NCBI GenBank assembly: GCA_025362795.1
Contig: JANYFE010000030.1
Location: 1-64,000 of the forward strand
DNA from: Rhodobacterales bacterium
GTDB taxonomy: Bacteria > Pseudomonadota > Alphaproteobacteria > Rhodobacterales > Rhodobacteraceae
Length of the DNA: 64,000 nt
Direction: 5' to 3'
The translations under genes and the position numbers were made by a program. Shown here one piece after another: positions 27,975 through 36,875 of this stretch (position 1 is the first letter of the stretch; every line of letters begins with the position of its first letter). A model generated the notes under the pieces. It had not been told where the DNA came from. It worked only from the letters and a program-made list of their open reading frames with translations, and did not search any database.

Positions 27975-29039
27975 TCAGTCATCTGGCGAGATCAAGACCA
28001 GTTCACCGGCGCCTTCCAGTTGGCGGATTGCGGTGATGAGGGCCGACATCGCCTCTTCGGCATCCTTGTCCTTGATCTTGCCGCGTTGTGTCATTTCCTC
28101 GCGCAGGCCCTGCGCCATGCGTTGGGACAGATTGGTGAGAATGTGCTCGACCGAGACGGCACGGGCGGGGTTTTCCTGTGCTGCGGCGAGCGCTGTCACG
28201 AGGGCGCGCTGATCCACAATGCGGACCAGTTTGGACACATCACGGCCCAAAAGCCGGGCGGCGATATGTTCAAAGGTGAAGATGTTGCGCCGCACGATAT
28301 CTGCAAAGTCAGAATCAGTTTCTTGTAAGCTTTTCAATACATTATCGCGGGTGTTTGATGCGGTGACATTGAGAATTGCGCCGATCCTTTCGCCCGGTGC
28401 TATGTCGAACGCCTTGATCGGCTGGGCGTCAAGCTGGGTCGCAAGCGCCAGACCGATGCGGCGCACCGTGTCGGGATCGACATCGCTGGTTTGCGACACC
28501 GCATAAGCCACGGCACGCGCCTTGTCGCCCGGCAGTTTGCTGAGAAGTTCGGCGGCTTTGGCGACCGGCAGTTTGGACAGAACGACGGCAGCGACCTCTA
28601 TGCTTTCATCGGCCAGGGCGGGGATCAGGATATCAACCGGCAGCAGGTTCAGCCGTTCCCATGGGTCAATCGACGCTGCGCTGCCGGTCATCCGGCGCAG
28701 ACGGGTGGCTGCCCCGGCGGACATATGGCCATCCATGATCGAAAGTGCCCCGGCCAACCCACCGGGAAACGACAGGCCAACCTGTTCGAATTCCTGCAAA
28801 AACTCATCAACGACTGCCTTGAGGGTGGCGCGATCGACGCGGCGCATCTGACCCATCTGTTCGGCAAGGGCGGTCTGGATGTCATCAGGCAGGCCGGAGA
28901 TTTTCAGCGGCGCGCCTTCGGCCAGCAAGAGCCGCACAATGATCGCGGCCTTTTCGCGCGGGCTGGTCAGGCGGGCGGGATGGGGCAAAGCCGGGTGGTG
29001 TCCGGGACTGCGGGCCAAAACGGCGGGGGAAAGGGCCAT
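27975..29039 (-). CDS. fliG: FliG-like flagellar motor switch protein, isolated from other flagellar genes
   Basis: 354 residues. The N-terminal part (SPREKAAIIVRLLLAEGAPL) and the middle ARM-like helices lead to the C-terminal motor domain. In that domain, DIVRRNIFTFEHIAARLLGRD, VRIVDQRALVTALAAA and LTNLSQRMAQGLREEMTQRG correspond to the FliG MFVFED, torque-helix and conserved RM-E segments. FliG couples MotAB stator movement to rotor rotation and switching. The sequence is divergent from textbook FliG and no other flagellar gene is in the window, so a second flagellar locus must exist or this is a leftover. Confidence 0.8.
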   Translation of the reverse strand: MALSPAVLARSPGHHPALPHPARLTSPREKAAIIVRLLLAEGAPLKISGLPDDIQTALAEQMGQMRRVDRATLKAVVDEFLQEFEQVGLSFPGGLAGALSIMDGHMSAGAATRLRRMTGSAASIDPWERLNLLPVDILIPALADESIEVAAVVLSKLPVAKAAELLSKLPGDKARAVAYAVSQTSDVDPDTVRRIGLALATQLDAQPIKAFDIAPGERIGAILNVTASNTRDNVLKSLQETDSDFADIVRRNIFTFEHIAARLLGRDVSKLVRIVDQRALVTALAAAQENPARAVSVEHILTNLSQRMAQGLREEMTQRGKIKDKDAEEAMSALITAIRQLEGAGELVLISPDD

Positions 29040-29102
29040 GACGCCTCCGATTCTTCTGAACTGGTGGCAGGGTCGCAGGCCGCGGTTAAGGGGGGGTGAA
29101 GA

Positions 29103-30404
29103 TCAGCCGAAGACCCGCCGGAAGATCGTGTCGACATGCTTGGTGTGATAGCCAAGGTCGAACTTTTCCTCGATGTCAGCGGGGCTTAGAGCTGCGGTTA
29201 CATCGGGGTCGGCCAGAAGTTCTGTCTTGAAATCGGCCCCCTGTTCCCAAACCTTCATCGCGTTGCGCTGGACCAGTCTATAGGCGTCCTCGCGGTTCAC
29301 GCCGGCCTGGGTCAGGGCGAGCAGAACCCGCTGGCTCATCACGAGGCCACGGAATTTGTTCATGTTTGCCAGCATGTTGGCCGGGTAGATTACCAGTTTC
29401 TCGACAACGCCGGCCAATCTGTGCAAGGCAAAGTCGAGGGTGATCGTGGTGTCAGGGCCGATGGCGCGTTCCACGCTGGAATGCGAGATATCGCGTTCGT
29501 GCCACAGGGTGACGTTTTCCAGCGCGGGCATCACCGACATGCGGACGAGGCGGGCGAGGCCGGTCAGGTTTTCGGTCAGGACCGGGTTGCGTTTGTGCGG
29601 CATGGCGCTGCTGCCTTTTTGGCCGGGCGCAAAAAACTCTTCGGCTTCAAGGACTTCGGTGCGCTGCATGTGGCGGATTTCGGTGGCGACGTTTTCGATG
29701 GACGAGGCTATGACGCCCAGAGTGGCGAAGTACATGGCATGGCGGTCGCGCGGAATGACCTGCGTGGAGATGGTTTCAGGGGTCAGGCCGAGGGCGGCGC
29801 AGACGTGTTCCTCGACCGCGGGGTCGATGTTGGCGAAGGTGCCAACCGCGCCGGATATGGCGCCGGTGGCAATCTCTGCGCGGGCGTTCAAGAGGCGGGC
29901 GCGGTTGCGCGCCATCTCTGCATAAAAGCGGGCGAAGGTCAGGCCCATCGTGGTCGGTTCGGCATGGATGCCGTGACTGCGGCCGATCCGCACGCTGTCC
30001 TTGTGTTCGAACGCACGGGATTTAAGGGCTGCAAGAACGCGGTCCAACCCTTTGATAAGAAGATTGGAAGCGCGAACAAGCTGGACATTGAACGTGGTGT
30101 CCAGAACATCGGAAGACGTCATGCCCTGATGCACAAAGCGGGCGGCGTCGGGACCGATGATTTCGGCCAGATGGGTCAGAAAGGCGATGACGTCGTGCTT
30201 GGTCACGGCCTCGATCTCGTCGATGCGGGCGACGTCGAATTCGGTTTCGCGGGCTTTCCAGACCGCCTCGGCATTGGCTTTGGGGATGACGCCGAGGCTG
30301 GCAAGGGCGTCGCAGGCATGGGCCTCGATTTCGAACCAGATCTTGAACTTGGTCTCGGGCGACCAGACGGCAACCATGTCGGGGCGGGAATAACGCGGGA
30401 TCAT
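29103..30404 (-). CDS. purB: Adenylosuccinate lyase
   Basis: 433 residues of the fumarase/aspartase superfamily. The signature GSSAMPHKRNP with the catalytic serine loop is present, as are SHGIHAEPTTMGL and TSSDVLDTTFNVQLV. It acts twice in purine synthesis, splitting SAICAR and adenylosuccinate to release fumarate. Its upstream region also carries copy B of a phased 11-bp repeat. Confidence 0.97.
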   Translation of the reverse strand: MIPRYSRPDMVAVWSPETKFKIWFEIEAHACDALASLGVIPKANAEAVWKARETEFDVARIDEIEAVTKHDVIAFLTHLAEIIGPDAARFVHQGMTSSDVLDTTFNVQLVRASNLLIKGLDRVLAALKSRAFEHKDSVRIGRSHGIHAEPTTMGLTFARFYAEMARNRARLLNARAEIATGAISGAVGTFANIDPAVEEHVCAALGLTPETISTQVIPRDRHAMYFATLGVIASSIENVATEIRHMQRTEVLEAEEFFAPGQKGSSAMPHKRNPVLTENLTGLARLVRMSVMPALENVTLWHERDISHSSVERAIGPDTTITLDFALHRLAGVVEKLVIYPANMLANMNKFRGLVMSQRVLLALTQAGVNREDAYRLVQRNAMKVWEQGADFKTELLADPDVTAALSPADIEEKFDLGYHTKHVDTIFRRVFG

Positions 30405-30540
30405 CGGAGGGCCTTTCGCCGGGGCAGGTTCCCTTTAGTGCGGCGGGTGCGCGGGTGCAAGGTGGGGTTTGGGGTGCGGCGCACGGGGTGAATTGGGGGG
30501 CGAATCATGGTTAATGGACGGGAATTGCAGGGAATTTGTC

Positions 30541-30590
30541 TGTCTTGAACCCGTCTTGATCGCATCTTGCTTGCGTCTATACGCAGCGGC
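30541..30590. repeat. Phased 11-bp repeat motif, copy B
   Basis: TCTTGAACCCG, TCTTGATCGCA, TCTTGCTTGCG and TCTATACGCAG stand in register at 11-base steps, with the small inverted repeat TGCGT-CTAT-ACGCA at the end. The first 17 bases equal copy A (14973). It lies in the divergent region between purB and a small exported-protein gene, 137 bases from the purB start. Confidence 0.6.
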
Positions 30591-30689
30591 GGAGGGTCGC
30601 GGGTTAACCGGGCGGGCGGATGGGTCAGACTTATGGTGGTTTCCTTAAGGTCTCGCCGGATTTACACTGGCGACAAAGTGGAGGGATGA

Positions 30690-31025
30690 ATGATGCAGAA
30701 ATGGGTTTTGGCGCTGGCTTTGGTGGCGGGGCCGGTCTGGGCGCAGGATGCCAAGCTGGACGGCGCGGCGATCACCACGGCGCTGAGCGGCAAGACGATC
30801 CGCTATGACGATGGCACGCAGCAGGTTTTCAAGGCCGGCGGCCAGACCATCTTTGACAACGGGCGGCAAAGTCTGGGGCAATGGACGGTGCGCGGCGACC
30901 AGTATTGTTCGGTCTGGCCGCCGTCGGATGTCTGGGCCTGTTACGATGTGACGGCGGGATCCGGTGGGGCGGTGAGTTTTGTCGCGGCTGATGGCAGCAC
31001 CAGCCCCGGCCACATCACACCCTAG
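30690..31025 (+). CDS. Small exported hypothetical protein
   Basis: 111 residues. The signal peptide MMQKWVLALALVAGPVWAQD is followed by a domain with ITTALSGKTIRYDDGTQQVF, GQWTVRGDQYCSVWPPSD and a conserved-looking YCS...WACYDV cysteine pair. It resembles short periplasmic proteins of Rhodobacterales, but I cannot name a family. GGAGG lies just upstream. Its TAG stop overlaps the stop of the convergent lipoprotein gene within a CTAG. Confidence 0.7.
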   Translation: MMQKWVLALALVAGPVWAQDAKLDGAAITTALSGKTIRYDDGTQQVFKAGGQTIFDNGRQSLGQWTVRGDQYCSVWPPSDVWACYDVTAGSGGAVSFVAADGSTSPGHITP

Positions 31026-31243
31026 GGATTGGTCTGGGTGTAGAATTCCTGCGCGGTGATGGTGCGACCGACCAGTTCACAGTAGACTTTCTGGCCGCCC
31101 TCGACCGGGCGCACGATCAGTTTGCCGCCATGATCGACGCAATTCTGGCCGGCGGGCGTCGCCATGGCGGTCTGGGCGCGGTCGCTGGCGGTGGGGCCGC
31201 AGGCGGCAAGGGCGAGGCAGAGGATCAGGGTGGCGCGGAGCAT
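31022..31243 (-). CDS. Small putative lipoprotein, DUF333-like
   Basis: 73 residues. MLRATLILCLALAACG is a lipoprotein signal. The mature part has NCVDHGGKLIVRPVEGGQKV followed by YCEL, resembling the short DUF333 domain (Cys...GG...C). The frame is open upstream for 21 codons but lacks a signal peptide that way, so the ATG at 31243 is used. It shares CTAG with the convergent stop at 31025. Confidence 0.7.
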   Translation of the reverse strand: MLRATLILCLALAACGPTASDRAQTAMATPAGQNCVDHGGKLIVRPVEGGQKVYCELVGRTITAQEFYTQTNP

Positions 31244-31363
31244 GGCGGGCTTTCGGTTGGGGTGACGTGGAAAGCGTGCCAGACGGCTGTGGCGTAATTT
31301 GGGCATGAGGCCGCAACGGCGGATCAGGGCCGGTTGCGCGGCGGAGGTGTGGCGGTTGGCCCC

Positions 31364-32707
31364 CTATGTGTGCCCCATCAGGGCGGCGTCGAACGGGTAC
31401 TGCGTCAGGTTTTCGCAGCCGTCCTCGGTGATCAGCACCTGATCCTCGATCTTGATCGAGAAATCGCCGCCCTCGGGCGACACCAGCGCCTCGACGCACA
31501 GGGTCATGCCGGGTTCCAGCGTGTGGTTGAAGCTGCCTTCGACCCAGGCGTCGGGATAGGGCACATAGGGCCATTCGTCGCACAGGCCGACGCCGTGCAT
31601 CTTGCAGGAATATTTCTGTTTCCAGTACTGCGGGGCAAGCTGGTGGCCGTGCTGGACCAGATCGCGGATGGCGACGCCGGGTTTCAGGCGGGCCATATGG
31701 TCGTTGATATGGTCGCGGGCGTGGTGCATGGCGGCGATCATGTCGGGGCGGGGTTTGCGGTCGCCGATCCACCAGCTGCGCGAGATGTCGATGCAGATGC
31801 CGTAGCAACCGATGAGGTCAGTGTCGAAGGCGACGATTTCATTGTTCTGCACAATGCGGGGGCCGCATTCCATGAACCACGGGTTGGTGCGGGGGCCGGA
31901 GGCAAGGAGCCGCGTCTCGATCCACTCGCCACCGCGCCGGATGTTGCCGGCGTGAAGTTCGGCCCAGATCGCGTCTTCGCTGATGTTGCCCTGCGGCACG
32001 TTGGTGCGGGTGTACGCCTCCATTTCGGCAATCGCGGATTCGCAGGCGTGGTGGGCGCAGCGCATGGCGGCGATGTCTTCGGGGCCTTTGATGGCACGGG
32101 TGCGTTCGGTGACTTCCTCGCCCTCCATCACCTCGAACCCGGCGCGTTCCAGCGCGCGCAGGCCGTGGATCATGATCTTGTCGACGGCGAGGCGTTTGTT
32201 GGTGCCGGCATGGGCGCGCATGACTTCGGTGACTTGATTTGCAAAGGTGCGGGCGTCGTTGGCGGAAGTGTCGCCGGTGACGGAGTAGAAGAAGCTGGCG
32301 CCAGTGCGCAGTTCGGCGACAAGGGGGTTGAAGGTGACAAGGAAGGGGGAGTTTTTGTATTCCCACATCACCATATGCCCGTCGGCGCAGAGAAGGCAGG
32401 CGCGGAACGGGTTGTGGCTGTTCCACAATTGCATGTTGGTGGTGTCGGTGGCGTAGCGGATGTTGAGCGGGTCGAACATCAGAAGGCCGCCGTAATCGCG
32501 GGCGACGAGCGCCTGGGTCAGCCGGTGGTGGCGAAAGGTGCGCATGGCGGTGAGGTTGGGCAGGGTAAGGCCCGCCGCCTGCCATTCGCGGAAGGCCAGC
32601 TGGGTCGGGCCGATTTCGACCCGGTCATTGTTGTTCGGGGTGCCGTCCCCGAGGGTCGCGCCACGGCTGGGGTCGATCTTGCGGGTGGCGGCGTAGGGTT
32701 CGGACAT
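31364..32707 (-). CDS. dddP: Dimethylsulfoniopropionate (DMSP) lyase DddP
   Basis: 447 residues, the usual length. DddP is an M24-peptidase-fold metalloenzyme that cleaves DMSP to dimethyl sulfide and acrylate. The opening TRKIDPSRGATLGD and the whole length resemble the marine Roseobacter enzymes. The metal ligands described for Ruegeria lacuscaerulensis DddP fall at identical positions here: Asp295, Asp297, Asp307, His371, Glu406 and Glu421. Catalytic Asp377 (GLCDEWP) and Tyr366 also match. The frame is open to 33124, but the ATG at 32707 with AGGAGA ahead is the family start. The neighbours are a decayed RibD-type gene and a DUF3445 gene, divergent from dddP. Confidence 0.93.
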   Translation of the reverse strand: MSEPYAATRKIDPSRGATLGDGTPNNNDRVEIGPTQLAFREWQAAGLTLPNLTAMRTFRHHRLTQALVARDYGGLLMFDPLNIRYATDTTNMQLWNSHNPFRACLLCADGHMVMWEYKNSPFLVTFNPLVAELRTGASFFYSVTGDTSANDARTFANQVTEVMRAHAGTNKRLAVDKIMIHGLRALERAGFEVMEGEEVTERTRAIKGPEDIAAMRCAHHACESAIAEMEAYTRTNVPQGNISEDAIWAELHAGNIRRGGEWIETRLLASGPRTNPWFMECGPRIVQNNEIVAFDTDLIGCYGICIDISRSWWIGDRKPRPDMIAAMHHARDHINDHMARLKPGVAIRDLVQHGHQLAPQYWKQKYSCKMHGVGLCDEWPYVPYPDAWVEGSFNHTLEPGMTLCVEALVSPEGGDFSIKIEDQVLITEDGCENLTQYPFDAALMGHT

Positions 32708-32842
32708 GGGACTCTCCTCTTGGCGCCAGAATGGGAGCGGAGGCGGCGGCGGCTTTGCTGGCGGCGACGGGATGTGTCGGAAATGGCTGGAGGCGGTGCG
32801 CTGCGGCGGATACGGTCTGGTGCACAGGGCAGGGGTTGGGGG

Positions 32843-33170
32843 ATGGCGAAGCTGATCTGTTCGATGCTGATGTCGCTGGCTGGCCGTGGCGGTGCGGTCC
32901 CATATCAACGAACCGGGGTCGGCGTTGGCACCGACTTGTTGGGGCGGCAGATCAAGGCAACTGCGGTTCGCGACATCACGGGGGGGGGCGGCGCGGCGCG
33001 GGTCTGGCGGGCGGGGTTGGTGGATGAGGTGCAGATGGTCGTCCTTTCGGGTTATGCTGAGCGGCGGCAGGTGGATTTTTGCAGAGGGCGTGCAGGTGGA
33101 GCTGACGCTGGTCGCGGCACGCAAGTTTGGCAGCAGTGTCGTGGTGCAGCGTCATGCGGTTGGGCGGTGA
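32843..33170 (+). pseudogene. Decayed RibD/dihydrofolate-reductase-family gene
   Basis: The start MAKLICSMLMSLAG matches the opening of RibD C-terminal-type dihydrofolate-reductase-like proteins. The end, in a different frame, is AEGVQVELTLVAARKFGSSV followed by VVQRHAVGR and a stop. Between them RAGLVDEVQMVVL is in the first frame and VMLSGGRWIF in the second. The protein would be about half normal length, so a large internal part has been lost and at least one frame broken. A run of G at about 32985 is a probable slippage point. It ends eight bases before the DUF3445 start. Confidence 0.7.
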
Positions 33171-33177
33171 GGGCGGC

Positions 33178-33957
33178 ATGGCGGTGATCTTGCAGGCGCG
33201 ATTGCCTTTCCTGCCCTGGCTGGACCCGCGCACTGCGCGGTTGCCGGGGGTTTTGCCGCTGGAGGGCGAGGACTGGTTGCAGAGGGATGATGCCTATGCC
33301 GGGCAGATGGCAGTGCGCGACCGATTGATTGCCGGGATGCCGGAGGTGGTTGTGGCGGTGCGGCCCGAGGGGCGGGCGGCGGCGGAGGAATTGTATGATC
33401 TGGTGCTGGCGCGTCTGACGGCGGTGGATGGCTACCGGGTTGGTGTTGGTTCGGTCATGCGGCCGGACGGGGTTGCGGTGACGCTGGACCGCGCCAATCC
33501 GCTGGCGACATTGGGGCGGCTGGTGCAGGAGGATCTGTGCCTGCTGGAGCGGCAGGGCGACGAACATGTGCTGACAGGGGCGGTGCTGTGCTTTCCGTCA
33601 AGCTGGTCACTGGCCGAAAAGCTGGGGCGGCCGCTGGGCAGCATTCATCGCACGGTCAAGACCTATGATCCTGAACTGGCGCGGCGGGTGCAGCGGATGT
33701 TTGATGTGATCCGCGTCGGGCAACCGTTGTGGCGGATGAATGCGCTGATCTATGCCGACCCGGACCTGCACCAGCCGGGATACGAGGCCGCGCCGCGCAC
33801 CGAGCGCCGCACGGGCCGGTTTGTGCGGTCGGAGCGGCAGTGTTTCGTGCGGCTGCCCACGACCGGCGCGGTGCTGTTTGCGATCCACACCTATGTGGTG
33901 GCGCTGGAAAGTCTGAACGCGGCAGAGCGGGCCGCGCTGGAGACGGCGCGGCTGTAG
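33178..33957 (+). CDS. DUF3445 heme-dependent oxidative N-demethylase-like protein
   Basis: 259 residues. RLPFLPWLDPRTARLPGVLPL at the start and LCFPSSWSLAEKLGRPLGSIH with RVNW-like WRMNALIYADPD are typical of DUF3445, the family of heme-dependent oxidative N-demethylase (HODM) alpha-like proteins. It may act on a methylated amine, but the substrate is not known. The ATG at 33178 has GAGGG ahead. It is divergent from dddP, with the pseudogene between; a shared role with DMSP metabolism is only suggested by position. Confidence 0.8.
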   Translation: MAVILQARLPFLPWLDPRTARLPGVLPLEGEDWLQRDDAYAGQMAVRDRLIAGMPEVVVAVRPEGRAAAEELYDLVLARLTAVDGYRVGVGSVMRPDGVAVTLDRANPLATLGRLVQEDLCLLERQGDEHVLTGAVLCFPSSWSLAEKLGRPLGSIHRTVKTYDPELARRVQRMFDVIRVGQPLWRMNALIYADPDLHQPGYEAAPRTERRTGRFVRSERQCFVRLPTTGAVLFAIHTYVVALESLNAAERAALETARL

Positions 33958-33973
33958 CGCGGTTGCGGACGGG

Positions 33974-35026
33974 TCAGACCACGCCCGCCATCGCGGCGAC
34001 GGTTTGGCCGAAGGGCGTATGGGCCAGCGCGAACAGGGTGCCCGCGACGGCCATCGTCCGGGATGACAGGCGCATGTCTTCGCCTTTCAACAGCGAATAG
34101 GTCATCACGGCGGCCCCGAGCGGCGACCAGACCAGAATCAGCGTCGCGTTCAGGCAATGGGCGGCCAGGCGCATTTGCGTGGAGTATTGCGGCGAGGCAT
34201 CGGGCTGGGTCGCGGCTTGTGCCGGGGCAGGCGGATACAGCGCAAGGCGCAGCCGTGCCAGTTCCGCATCGCGCGGCAACGGCAGGTCGGGCTGGTCATT
34301 GGCGGCGACGGGTTGCGGCTTTGCCTGCTGCGTGTCCGGGATTGTAGCCGGCGTTGGCTGGGGGGGGGGCGGCGTGGCGTTGTGCTGTTTGGTATTGCGC
34401 AGTTTGAGGGTCAACGGGTGGCCGTTCTGGGGGGAGGCGGCCACAGATTTTTCGCCGTCGGTTTGGACAGGAACGGGTGCGACGGTTGCGGGTGTGGCGA
34501 CCGGGTGGGGGTGGAACACCTCTGGCGGGCGGTTCGATTGCCGGGCCTTGCTCCGGTCGGTTTTCAGGACCGCTTCAACGATGCTTTCGACCGGCGGCAA
34601 GACTGAGCTGAGATCTGGCAGCGTGTCAATCAGGTCGTCGACCAGTTCTGCGTCGATCATGCCTTCGACCTGACGCCAGATCACGGCCAGCGGCACGAAC
34701 CGGTTCTGGATGCGTTCGACCAGCCGGCTGCACAGGATGTCATGTTCGCTGTCCAGCGTGCGCAGGGCGGACTGCGGTCCCGGCCCGACCGACACGGTCA
34801 GACAGCCATCAAGTTGCGGCGCGGCAAGATCGCTCCACCCCAGAAGGATGCGGGTTTCGGGCATGTCGAAATACACCAGATCATCGCAATCCCAGGTGAT
34901 CTGGACAGCTTCACCGCGCAAACGGGACAAAACGGTTTCCAGTTCTGCCACAATACGCGCGAAATCCAACTGCCGCTCGTTCGGAAAGAGCAACTGGGCA
35001 ATCGTCGTAAGATCAAGGGTCATCAT
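33974..35026 (-). CDS. Proline-rich hypothetical protein with C-terminal membrane segments
   Basis: 350 residues. There is an N-terminal soluble domain (about 1-140, with FARIVAELETVLSRLRGEAV and DLVYFDMPETRILLGW), then a low-complexity Pro/Ala/Gln linker (about 170-270, including TPPPPQPTPATIP). Finally a hydrophobic C-terminus may hold two membrane segments (LNATLILVWSPLGAAVMTYS and MAVAGTLFALAHTPFG). I do not recognise a family. The frame is open to 35146, but the ATG at 35026 with AGGAGA ahead is the better start. It is followed upstream by a similarly built gene (35209-35967). Confidence 0.7.
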   Translation of the reverse strand: MMTLDLTTIAQLLFPNERQLDFARIVAELETVLSRLRGEAVQITWDCDDLVYFDMPETRILLGWSDLAAPQLDGCLTVSVGPGPQSALRTLDSEHDILCSRLVERIQNRFVPLAVIWRQVEGMIDAELVDDLIDTLPDLSSVLPPVESIVEAVLKTDRSKARQSNRPPEVFHPHPVATPATVAPVPVQTDGEKSVAASPQNGHPLTLKLRNTKQHNATPPPPQPTPATIPDTQQAKPQPVAANDQPDLPLPRDAELARLRLALYPPAPAQAATQPDASPQYSTQMRLAAHCLNATLILVWSPLGAAVMTYSLLKGEDMRLSSRTMAVAGTLFALAHTPFGQTVAAMAGVV

Positions 35027-35208
35027 CGCGGTTCTCCTGCTCGGGTTACGCAACAATGCCTCTAGATTGTGGGCGGAAATGGAAACAACTGCGGTTTTTA
35101 CAAGAAATTTACCATGGTCCTTGCTGCGTTTCCGCCACAAAGACAAAGGCTGTCACAGGCGTTATTGTTTCGCATGGCAGGGTTGGCGGGCTGCGATTGG
35201 CGGTGCGC

Positions 35209-35967
35209 TCAGGTCCAGTCGCGCAGATCACCACCGTCAAAGTGGAAAAATGCGGCTTTGACACAGCCATAGGGCAGGCACAGCCCGGTCAGCCCGAGCG
35301 CCAGAACGGCGACCGCAGTGCGCCAGATCTGGCCGGCGATTGCGCGGCGCAGGCGTTGCAGCGGTCCGGGGGACGGGGGCTGCAATGCAGGCGCATCGGC
35401 GCTGCGGCGATCCGGGCGGGCGGTGCCAGCGGTTTCGGTGATCAAAGCGCGAATGCTGCGCAGGGTGGGTTCGTCGCCGGGTGCCGCAAGTTTATCCGAC
35501 CTGTCGGCCAGTCGCGGGCGCGGCAAGCGGACCGGGGCGACGCCGGGCGGCACAAGACTTTGGGCGAAGTCCGGGCGGATCAGATTGGGGTAAGCGATCG
35601 GGTCGTCGGGGAGGGGGCTGGGCAGCACCTTTTCGCGTGCGTCGGACAGCAACCGCGATGCGGCGGCAAGGCCGTTGCCCACCGACTGGTGAGAGGGCAC
35701 CAGCGCTGCGCCGCGGCCCATCCAACCCAGATCGGGGCGGCGTTCGCCAGCCAGCACCGACTGGCCATAGCGCAGGGTCGAGGCCGCGCCGTCGTCCAGC
35801 ATAGGTGCCAGATTGCGGCGGGTGATGGTCAGGCTGACCCTGGCCCAGGCGCGCAGGTCAAACCGTGGCTGCTGGCGCCCCTCGACCCAGATTTTCGGGC
35901 GCGGTTCGGGGGTAGAGCCGGACAGGCCGGGCGGGCGCGGTTTTGGACCACGGTGGAGAATGGGCAT
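35209..35967 (-). CDS. Hypothetical protein, Pro/Arg-rich with a C-terminal membrane anchor
   Basis: 252 residues. An N-terminal basic, proline-rich region (HRGPKPRPPGLSGSTPEPRP), a central RAWARVSLTITRRNLAPMLD domain, and a C-terminal hydrophobic helix (IWRTAVAVLALGLTGLCLPYG) suggest a tail-anchored or bitopic protein. No family is recognised. GGAG lies nine bases before the ATG. It and the next gene (33974-35026) share direction, proline richness and C-terminal membrane segments, so they may work together. Confidence 0.6.
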   Translation of the reverse strand: MPILHRGPKPRPPGLSGSTPEPRPKIWVEGRQQPRFDLRAWARVSLTITRRNLAPMLDDGAASTLRYGQSVLAGERRPDLGWMGRGAALVPSHQSVGNGLAAASRLLSDAREKVLPSPLPDDPIAYPNLIRPDFAQSLVPPGVAPVRLPRPRLADRSDKLAAPGDEPTLRSIRALITETAGTARPDRRSADAPALQPPSPGPLQRLRRAIAGQIWRTAVAVLALGLTGLCLPYGCVKAAFFHFDGGDLRDWT

Positions 35968-36120
35968 GAATTTGCTCCGCTGGAATGTGGCCAGTATAGT
36001 CGGAAACGTGGCGGGGGCGCGGCCGAAGCGTGGCGGCCGCAGGGCGAGAAGTGTGGAAACCGGGGCGTTGACAGCGTCGCGGGCAGCGGCCTAGCTGCGG
36101 TTCAGGCAACGGGAGGCGCG

Positions 36121-36867
36121 ATGGGCCGGACTGGACAAAGATGCGCGGCGCTGATGCTGCTGGCGCTGGCCTGGCCCCTGGCCGCGGGAAGCGAGGGCGT
36201 GGTGATCGGCGCCGAGGCGGCGGCGCGTTGGCGGGCGGTCGGATCCTTGACGGTCGCAGGGCACCGGGTCTGTTCGGCCGCGCTGATTTCGGACCACGAG
36301 GCGATCACGGCGGCGCATTGCGTGGTCAACCGGCAAACCGGCTTGCGCACCCCGGCGGCGGCGCTGCACCTGGTTCTGGGGCAAACGGCGGCAGGTCAGG
36401 CTGCGGTGCGCGGGGTTGTGGCCAGTGCCGTCTTGCCCGATTATCTGGCCAGCCGGGCGGAGGGCGGACTTGGTAATCTGGTCTATGATACGGCGCTACT
36501 GGTTCTGGATGCGCCGGTCAGCGCCGGCGAGGCCATGCCGCTTGAGGTGGTCGACTGGCCAAAACCGGTCGGCGACTTTGTCGATATCCTGGGCTATGAG
36601 AAGGCCGGGCCGGATGCCGTCACCCTGCGCGAGGGCTGCACCGCGCTGGACAGTCTGGACGGGGTCACGACGGTCAATTGCGCCGTTGTTGCGGGATTGT
36701 CGGGTGCGCCGGTGCTGCTGAACGCCTATCCGGACGCGCCGCCGATCCTGGTTGCCACCGTGTCGTCGCGCAGCATGGGGGCGGCAACATCGCTGACCTT
36801 TGTGGTGACGGTTGCGCCGCGACTGGCGGCGTTGCGGGCACTGATCCTGAACGAAACCCCGCAATAG
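36121..36867 (+). CDS. Exported trypsin-like serine protease
   Basis: 248 residues. A signal peptide (MGRTGQRCAALMLLALAWPL) is followed by a chymotrypsin-fold domain. The catalytic triad is seen as TAAHC (His), NLVYDTALLVLD (Asp) and VAGLSGAPVLL (Ser). The serine motif GLSGAP differs slightly from the common GDSGGP. Two cysteine pairs are plausible (CSAALIS with TAAHC; CTALD with NCAV). It is a periplasmic or secreted endopeptidase of unknown target. A decayed RTX-like reading frame follows. Confidence 0.82.
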   Translation: MGRTGQRCAALMLLALAWPLAAGSEGVVIGAEAAARWRAVGSLTVAGHRVCSAALISDHEAITAAHCVVNRQTGLRTPAAALHLVLGQTAAGQAAVRGVVASAVLPDYLASRAEGGLGNLVYDTALLVLDAPVSAGEAMPLEVVDWPKPVGDFVDILGYEKAGPDAVTLREGCTALDSLDGVTTVNCAVVAGLSGAPVLLNAYPDAPPILVATVSSRSMGAATSLTFVVTVAPRLAALRALILNETPQ

Positions 36868-36875
36868 CCGGTTCG

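Noticed and set aside
26946-28328. 460-codon plus-strand frame
   Set aside because: Antisense of the DMT transporter and fliG; Gly/Gln/Asp-rich without motifs.
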